Shown here: positions 31,282 through 36,733 of the stretch, in pieces | Layout of the letters: each line of letters opens with the position of its first letter | Position numbering within the stretch: the stretch's first letter is position 1 | DNA from: Saccharofermentans sp. | Lineage (GTDB): Bacteria; Bacillota; Clostridia; Saccharofermentanales; Saccharofermentanaceae | DNA: 36,733 nucleotides | Reading direction: 5' to 3' | Assembly (NCBI GenBank): GCA_024683485.1 | Contig: JAIKYD010000006.1 | Span: forward strand, 1 to 36,733 | Position numbers and translations under genes: made by a program | The notes under the pieces: model-generated | Databases searched by the model: none | What the model was told of the DNA's origin: nothing | The model's input: only the letters and a program-made list of their open reading frames with translations

Positions 31282-33021
31282 CTAAGCTTTTGCTCTCCAT
31301 GTCCTTGGAGCATGCTTATATACTAGTTTTCTCATGATGAATGCGAAAAGAACCGTAAATACCAGCAACAGAGCTGCAAGTATCCATGTATTCACGGGAA
31401 TCCAGACCAAAATACTCAGCACGAGGCAGATTATTATCCTCACAGCGTTATATACCCCGCTCTTGACGTTAACGGAAGTTGTAAATGGCTGAAACAGATA
31501 ATAAAGCGAAAGCCACAGCACAGATGCTGTCACACTCATCAGAACACAAATCAGTATATTCAGAAGATACTGAAAAGGATAGTCCTGCCCCCCTGTGTAA
31601 AACAGGATCAGATTAGAAGCCAGACCACAAGCAACAGCAGGAACAAGATGAATCTTTATAAGCTGCTTGAGCCTTATGTCAAACAGTTTGATAATCTTTT
31701 CGCGCTGCTTGAAAAAGCTGAATGTCATAAGACTGTTGTCACAGTTGATATACATCGCCTGGGTACTCTTGAATGAATTGTCAGCTATAGACACCGGAAT
31801 GATCATGGCCAGCATATGATACTGGACAAGCCATCTGAAGAATGAGTCAGCCGATTTAATATCAAATGGCAGCAGAGCATCCTCATAATGTCTGAACAAT
31901 AACAGATTCAAAAGATTATTGCCTACCATGTTCAGACAGTTTTCAGAACCAAAGCGCTGATAATATCCATATATGAATTCAAATATCAGAAGACCCATAA
32001 TGAACAATACGATCACAGTAAAGATTATAGGCTTTACCATGAGCATGCTGCCGTGTCTCCTGATGAACAAGGCATTTAAGTATTCAAAACCCTTCTTGTT
32101 CCCATTAACGGTGCCTTTGGCCTTAAGTTTCTTAAAACTCCTGGTATTGTCAGGTGACTTGTACATAGACACTTCATTCCTGACGATATTATCGTTCAGA
32201 GCCCTTCTGTGAAGACCTGAATCAAATTTCTTGAGCACCGTAAAACCCCATATGCCAAGCAGTATAAAAACACCTGCAGCAGCAAGCATTACAGGCAAAG
32301 GGAGGTAATTACCGTTTGCTATTAACACCAGGATAAAAGGCACCACCATAAATACGGCACAGATCCTGAACACAACAGAAACCGAGCTGTCCTTCATCGG
32401 CTTTTGGTGTTTATGTCTGTTCCTGAATCTCTGTGCCTGAAGACCGGTTCCGAACAGTTTGATAAATACGGCCAGTACAGGTATTCCAAGCCACAGCCAG
32501 ACCGGCCCGCCGCAGACAAGTGCAATTATCCCGGCGATCAGATAACCTGCCACAAGTTTTGCCAGATCATAAATAAACAGGGTATTATCCAGCTTTCTGG
32601 CATTCATCCTCAGCATGAACACCAGATACTCCTTCTCGGCCGTACATTTGAAGTATGGTATGTTGATCATTATTCCGCATAAGGCATAGACCATAAAGAA
32701 TAGCAGAGCAAAACAGGCATACAGATTCTTGCCGGAGATTCCTGATGCTTTCTCATATTCAAGATATGCGTCCGTCAGAAAGAACGATACCAGATAGATC
32801 GATCCAAGCCCGAAGATCTTACCGATAAACAGCTTAAAGACTTCCACGATAATGTGGAACACCCAGTAGATCACCTTAAGGAACTTCGTGCTGTAAAGTT
32901 TATCTGGAATGAGTTTTCCGATCACCGGTGTCTTTTTCAGCGCGAAGACCATTCCGTTATAGCCGATTATGCTCCTCAAATGGATGACTTTGGCTAATGT
33001 CTTTCGGAACTCATTAATCAT
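31282..33021 (-). CDS. ABC transporter membrane subunit (579 aa)
   Basis: A large polytopic protein with about 10-12 hydrophobic helices in two halves, joined by a basic cytoplasmic stretch near residues 270-310. The start overlaps the ATPase stop by eight bases, so it is the partner permease. The family resembles large bacterial exporter subunits of the ABC-2 or ComB/EcsB type rather than the sugar importers. Substrate unknown. A short inverted repeat, AATCAAC/GTTGATT at 31253-31278, follows the gene and could be a weak terminator. Confidence 0.8.
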   Translation of the reverse strand: MINEFRKTLAKVIHLRSIIGYNGMVFALKKTPVIGKLIPDKLYSTKFLKVIYWVFHIIVEVFKLFIGKIFGLGSIYLVSFFLTDAYLEYEKASGISGKNLYACFALLFFMVYALCGIMINIPYFKCTAEKEYLVFMLRMNARKLDNTLFIYDLAKLVAGYLIAGIIALVCGGPVWLWLGIPVLAVFIKLFGTGLQAQRFRNRHKHQKPMKDSSVSVVFRICAVFMVVPFILVLIANGNYLPLPVMLAAAGVFILLGIWGFTVLKKFDSGLHRRALNDNIVRNEVSMYKSPDNTRSFKKLKAKGTVNGNKKGFEYLNALFIRRHGSMLMVKPIIFTVIVLFIMGLLIFEFIYGYYQRFGSENCLNMVGNNLLNLLLFRHYEDALLPFDIKSADSFFRWLVQYHMLAMIIPVSIADNSFKSTQAMYINCDNSLMTFSFFKQREKIIKLFDIRLKQLIKIHLVPAVACGLASNLILFYTGGQDYPFQYLLNILICVLMSVTASVLWLSLYYLFQPFTTSVNVKSGVYNAVRIIICLVLSILVWIPVNTWILAALLLVFTVLFAFIMRKLVYKHAPRTWRAKA

Positions 33022-33721
33022 CTTCGCTGTCCCTTAATGCAGCAATGATCTTTTCCTTGAAATCACTGTCACCGAGATTGTTCTTATCTATAGGCTCAAG
33101 CCTTCCGTTATGAAGCAGGACAATCTCATCACAAAGATCGACAGCCACATCCAGAAGATGTGTCGAAAAGATAGTGATCCTTCCCTGCTTCTGATTCCTG
33201 ATAACATTCTTCATCTCTTCAGCAATGATGACATCAAGAGACGTAAGCGGCTCATCAAGAAGCATAAGCTTCGGAGCTGCAATGATATTCAGCAGCATCT
33301 GCATCTTGTTCTTTGTACCGTGTGAATAGTCCTTCAAAAGTCTGTCCCTGTCATCTTCAGGCACCATCATATAATCGAAATACTCATCTATGGTCCTGTC
33401 AGGCTTAATCTCCTCATGGACTTCAATAAAAAACTTCAGGAACTCCCTGCCCGTCATAAATTCCGGAACGGTAGGTGTCGATACAAGATAACCGATATCT
33501 TCAGGCATAACCAGAATCTTCTCTCCGCCATTTATGCGAAAATAGAACTCACCGGAATTGAAATCAATATCGCTGTTTATACAATTGAAAAATGTCGTCT
33601 TTCCTGAACCGTTGCGACCCAGAAGTCCATATATTCTGCCTTCTTCAAAGGTAAAATCGACATCTCTGAGCACCTGCTTGGAACCATAGCTCTTAACAAG
33701 ATGGCTAATTACAAATTCCAT
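33014..33721 (-). CDS. ABC transporter ATP-binding subunit
   Basis: A 235-residue ATPase. Walker A GRNGSGKTT, Walker B LMLLDEP, H-loop STHLLD, and a degenerate signature YSHGTKNKMQ in place of LSGGQ, as in many exporters of the bacitracin/EcsA class. The start at 33721 (MEFVISHLVKSYGSKQV) has GGGGG upstream; a longer frame to 33766 has no site. It drives the membrane subunit encoded directly downstream. Substrate unknown; multidrug or peptide export and membrane homeostasis are the usual roles of this class. Confidence 0.93.
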   Translation of the reverse strand: MEFVISHLVKSYGSKQVLRDVDFTFEEGRIYGLLGRNGSGKTTFFNCINSDIDFNSGEFYFRINGGEKILVMPEDIGYLVSTPTVPEFMTGREFLKFFIEVHEEIKPDRTIDEYFDYMMVPEDDRDRLLKDYSHGTKNKMQMLLNIIAAPKLMLLDEPLTSLDVIIAEEMKNVIRNQKQGRITIFSTHLLDVAVDLCDEIVLLHNGRLEPIDKNNLGDSDFKEKIIAALRDSEDD

Positions 33722-33805
33722 ATTCTTACCCCCTGGACGATATTCTACCACTATATGCAAAAGCATATCTTAACGGCATCTTAATTTGATAACCATAAAT
33801 AACGA

Positions 33806-33831
33806 GGCTGTCTCAGCATTTTGAGACAGCC
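33806..33831 (-). terminator. Terminator between the pilin and ABC genes
   Basis: GGCTGTCTCA (33806-33815) pairs with TGAGACAGCC (33822-33831). Read on the minus strand, the 28 bases starting at 33833 match those starting at 23239. It follows the pilin stop by about 45 bases; the T-run is poor (TCGTTATTT). Confidence 0.65.
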
Positions 33832-33876
33832 CCTTAACTCATATTCTCTTACTATACTGTTGCGTTAACGTTCTGC

Positions 33877-34590
33877 TTACTTTGCCATTCCTTGACTATG
33901 AGACAAAAGCGAATCGCTGTTTCCAGTCCAAAAAGCCGTTTCGACAGGAGTATGCGAGGAATGATTGCTGACGACATAAAACTGGAGCGGGATATTAGCA
34001 CCATTCTTAACAATGGTGTTTCTGTATGTATTACTGCCAAATTTATGATTTGCTATAATTGTCCCCTTGTTATTCGTATTTCGAGGATATTCATACATCC
34101 ATTCGCCATTGATATAGAACACAGCCGGAGAATCACTATCTTCAATATATGCAACATAGTAAACAGTGTATTGCTGACCTAATGACATTTTACACTCATC
34201 CTCAGATCTTCCGACACCAAATATAAAAACATATGGATCGTTAACGTCTCTTTCGCGGTCCATAAGAGCTAATACCTTATCTCCCCATATTTGATTTGTA
34301 CCATTCAGCCAGTTAACATTGTTTTTTATCACAACATTGTTTGCATCAAGGTATGTCGGTGTATATCCGTCTCCTGCCCCATAAAGTTCAGTCATAACCG
34401 CCTGTGATGCTTCAAGCGCATAATGAACTGTATCAACATATTTTTCACGCTTTGCTTTCTTTATATATCCCGTCAAAGCAGGAATAGTTGCTGCAGCAAT
34501 GATCGCCAGGATCACAAGCACAATAATAAGTTCAACAAGCGTAAAAGCCTGCCTGCTCTTATGCCTTGATTTAGAAATACTTTTTAACAT
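33877..34590 (-). CDS. Type IV pilin-like prepilin
   Basis: A 237-residue prepilin. After a short basic leader (MLKSISKSRHKSRQA) comes the N-methylation motif FTLVELIIVLVILAIIAAAT, with Phe at +1 and Glu at +5. The leader ends in Ala rather than the usual Gly. A helix (YIKKAKREKYVDTVHYALEA) leads into a beta-rich C-terminal part with only one Cys (EDECKMS). The start at 34590 has GAGGG upstream. There are no PilB, PilC or PilD genes nearby, so it depends on a machine encoded elsewhere, or serves as a pseudopilin. Confidence 0.85.
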   Translation of the reverse strand: MLKSISKSRHKSRQAFTLVELIIVLVILAIIAAATIPALTGYIKKAKREKYVDTVHYALEASQAVMTELYGAGDGYTPTYLDANNVVIKNNVNWLNGTNQIWGDKVLALMDRERDVNDPYVFIFGVGRSEDECKMSLGQQYTVYYVAYIEDSDSPAVFYINGEWMYEYPRNTNNKGTIIANHKFGSNTYRNTIVKNGANIPLQFYVVSNHSSHTPVETAFWTGNSDSLLSHSQGMAK

Positions 34591-34678
34591 AACAACCCTC
34601 GCCTTACACCCCAATTGTAACCATTGAGGCAGGCAATTTCAAATCTGAAGCTGAATAACCGTTATCAGAACAAGGAAC

Positions 34679-36733
34679 TCAGTCTCTGGGACTCTCCTCC
34701 GGTATGAATTCGTGATTATCGACATTCTTGTGACGCTCGGCTATTGCGGCATCGGCAAGATCTATAAGTTTCTGCTGAGAATCGAGTTTCTCCTTCCCTC
34801 TCAGATCGAGTTTGTGATAGGAGCCGTCCGGTGACAGGAAATGCGCTCTAACGGTGTCAGCAAGTTCTACATCAAGAACTTCCTTTACGCGTGCGCGGCA
34901 GTCAGGATCTTCGACAGGGAACAAAAGCTCGACACGCCTGTTGAGATTTCTTGGCATCCAGTCAGCAGAAGCCAGATAAATGTCTTCATGGCCTTCGTTA
35001 TAGAAATAGAAAATCCTCGAATGTTCAAGGAAACGTCCTGTTATTGAACGGACAGTAATATTCTCGCTCATACCTGGGATACCTGCCCTCAAGCAGCAAA
35101 TACCTCTGACGATAAGATCGATCTTAACACCGGCATTGGATGCCGTATAAAGCGATTTGATAACGGTCTCATCAACGAGAGAATTGATCTTAGCAATAAT
35201 ATGAGCTGGCTTTCCTGCTTTTGCGTTTTCAGCTTCCCTTGTGATCCTCGCGATGAAATAATCCTTCATCCATAAAGGTGCCGGAATGAGTCTTCTCCAG
35301 GACTGCGGTATCGAGAATCCGGACAGCATGTTAAAGAACTCTGAAGCATCCTCACCAAATGATTCATTGGCGGTAAAAAGCCCGAGGTCAGTGTAGATCT
35401 TTGCGGTTACATCGTTATAGTTACCGGTCGCAAGGTGGAGATAACGTCTGATGCCGTCCTCTTCTTTCCTTACAACCAGTGTGATCTTACTGTGAGTCTT
35501 AAGACCGACAAGGCCGTAGATTACGTGACATCCTGCATTCTCGAGTTTCTTTGCCCAGTTGATGTTGTTCTCTTCATCGAATCTTGCCTTAAGCTCAACG
35601 AGGACCATTACCTGTTTGCCGTTCTGCGCTGCTTCAAGGAGTGATGCAATGATCGGCGACCTGTCAGACACACGGTACAGTGTCTGTTTGATCGCGAGAA
35701 CATTCGGATCTCTTGCAGCCTGTTTAACGAATTCCAGGACAGGTTCGAAAGTCTCGTAAGGGTGATGCACGATCCTGTCTTTAGCCCTGATCTGCTCGAA
35801 AATATCGAGTTCGCTGACAGGTCCGTCAAAAGAAGCCGCCTCAGCTGGATCGTGTGCCTTATAGCAAAGCTCCGGATGCTTGATCTTGCATGCTGATGCA
35901 AGCTTTGACAGGAACGTCAGGTCGATCGGTCCGTTAACGCTGAATATATCAGCCTCATCAACTTCCAACTCATCAACGATATAATGCAGGAGATCAGAAT
36001 CGATATCATCCTGTACTTCAAGTCTTATGATCTCACCGAATCTTCTGCGTCTTACCTGCGCCTCGATCTCTTTCAGGAGGTCTTCTGCCTCGTCCTCATC
36101 GATATCGAGGTCTGCATTACGCATGACACGGTAGAAAGCCGTAGCAACGACCGTCTGGCCGTCAAATAGCATATCCGTATTTGCTCTTATTATCTGTTCG
36201 ACAGGTACGAAAACATCGCCGTCATCTGTCGGTATCTGATAAAGTCTCTTAACAACTGTAGGAATCTGGACTGTCGCATAAAGATACTTATCTTCATTAA
36301 CGCTCTTCTTTTCCTTATCAGTGCTGAGACCGAATGTGGCCCTCTCCTGAAGCTTAACGTTCTTGGGTTCATTCTCGAGCATAACACACATATTGAGCAT
36401 GCGGTTATAGATCAAAGGGAACGGCCTCGATGAGTCAACAGCCATAGGTGTGAGGATTGGATAAAGAACCGTCTTGAAATACGAATCAGCAATAGCCTTG
36501 AGCTGATCGCTCAGTTCATCGTAGTTCTTAAGGAATATCTTCTCCTGTGCAAGTGAAGGCACAAGGGATCTGCCGTATGTGGAATACATCAGAGCCATTG
36601 TACGCCTGGTCTTCTGATCGATCCTTTCAAGCTGTTCATCGATTGAGAATCCGGCAATGTCACGCTCGGCAAAATCAATACTCTGCATATCGCGCAATGA
36701 AGCAACTCTGACAATATAGAACTCATCAAGATT
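34679..36733 (-). CDS. ppk1: Polyphosphate kinase 1 (N-terminus beyond window)
   Basis: The frame stays open to the right edge: upstream of the first candidate start at 36697 it reads NLDEFYIVRVASLRD, matching the NLDEFF(M)VR motif of Ppk1, so the true start lies outside the window. The visible part includes SRPFPLIYNR, the kinase C-terminal domains with IKQTLYRVS, VMVLVELKARFDEENNINWA, the phosphorylated His in YGLVGLKTHSKITL and a second conserved His in FLEHSRIFYFY. The enzyme makes polyphosphate from ATP and works in reverse. An 88-base gap separates it from the pilin gene downstream. Confidence 0.95.
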   Translation of the reverse strand, partial: NLDEFYIVRVASLRDMQSIDFAERDIAGFSIDEQLERIDQKTRRTMALMYSTYGRSLVPSLAQEKIFLKNYDELSDQLKAIADSYFKTVLYPILTPMAVDSSRPFPLIYNRMLNMCVMLENEPKNVKLQERATFGLSTDKEKKSVNEDKYLYATVQIPTVVKRLYQIPTDDGDVFVPVEQIIRANTDMLFDGQTVVATAFYRVMRNADLDIDEDEAEDLLKEIEAQVRRRRFGEIIRLEVQDDIDSDLLHYIVDELEVDEADIFSVNGPIDLTFLSKLASACKIKHPELCYKAHDPAEAASFDGPVSELDIFEQIRAKDRIVHHPYETFEPVLEFVKQAARDPNVLAIKQTLYRVSDRSPIIASLLEAAQNGKQVMVLVELKARFDEENNINWAKKLENAGCHVIYGLVGLKTHSKITLVVRKEEDGIRRYLHLATGNYNDVTAKIYTDLGLFTANESFGEDASEFFNMLSGFSIPQSWRRLIPAPLWMKDYFIARITREAENAKAGKPAHIIAKINSLVDETVIKSLYTASNAGVKIDLIVRGICCLRAGIPGMSENITVRSITGRFLEHSRIFYFYNEGHEDIYLASADWMPRNLNRRVELLFPVEDPDCRARVKEVLDVELADTVRAHFLSPDGSYHKLDLRGKEKLDSQQKLIDLADAAIAERHKNVDNHEFIPEESPRD

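Noticed and set aside
34841..36169. Several plus-strand frames opposite ppk1
   Set aside because: All are antisense to a well-conserved kinase and have no ribosome sites or domains.

Overview
The window looks like a chromosome segment of a single-membrane Clostridia-type bacterium (Bacillota), probably of gut or rumen origin. The evidence is strong GGAGG ribosome sites, many lipoproteins, sortase-like and choline-binding-type surface proteins, peptidase T, TIGR00266, a CUT1 sugar transporter with a GH2 glycosidase, and Ppk1. The taxonomic placement is inference, because no rRNA or complete tRNA is present.

Positions 1 to about 5570 are the right end of an integrated temperate phage (siphophage type). 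A leftward early operon (Cro-like regulator, small HTH protein, 3D-domain protein, small membrane protein, Sipho_Gp157 and four small unknown genes, the last cut by the window edge) diverges from a rightward CI/LexA-type repressor, a HicAB toxin-antitoxin pair and a tyrosine integrase. Four copies of a 13-bp palindrome (TCACGATTCGTGA type) mark the operators of the lysogeny switch. The element ends in the 3' part of a tRNA gene (T-arm, acceptor, CCA), followed by what looks like the tRNA's own terminator. The complete tRNA should lie at the far end of the element, left of the window.

Positions 5.6-18.5 kb are an accessory region. It holds secreted lipoproteins (one with a very Asp-rich repeat tail, one with a BIG2 domain, one an esterase), a DnaD/DnaB_2-like protein, a PPP-family phosphatase, an AT-rich orphan gene and an orphan peptide with a double-glycine leader. 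Two genes are visibly broken: a zinc-ribbon membrane protein (frameshift) and an LRR/transglutaminase/repeat surface protein (in-frame TAA). Scattered between these genes are five related inverted repeats, four of them exactly 36 bp, that I cannot assign to a known family.

Positions 18.5-36.7 kb are more conventional: TIGR00266 protein, peptidase T, a Cys-motif membrane protein, a WG-repeat/cell-wall-binding protein, a five-gene sugar operon (binding protein, two permeases, PAP2 phosphatase, GH2 glycosidase), a PAS/GAF/GGDEF diguanylate cyclase, an ABC exporter pair, an orphan prepilin and polyphosphate kinase (its N-terminus lies beyond the right edge).

The best candidates for something undescribed are the dispersed 36-bp palindromes, the orphan GG-leader peptide, the paired 28-bp hairpins near 17.2 kb and the Cys-motif membrane protein. 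I saw no clearly new multi-gene defence or biosynthetic system.
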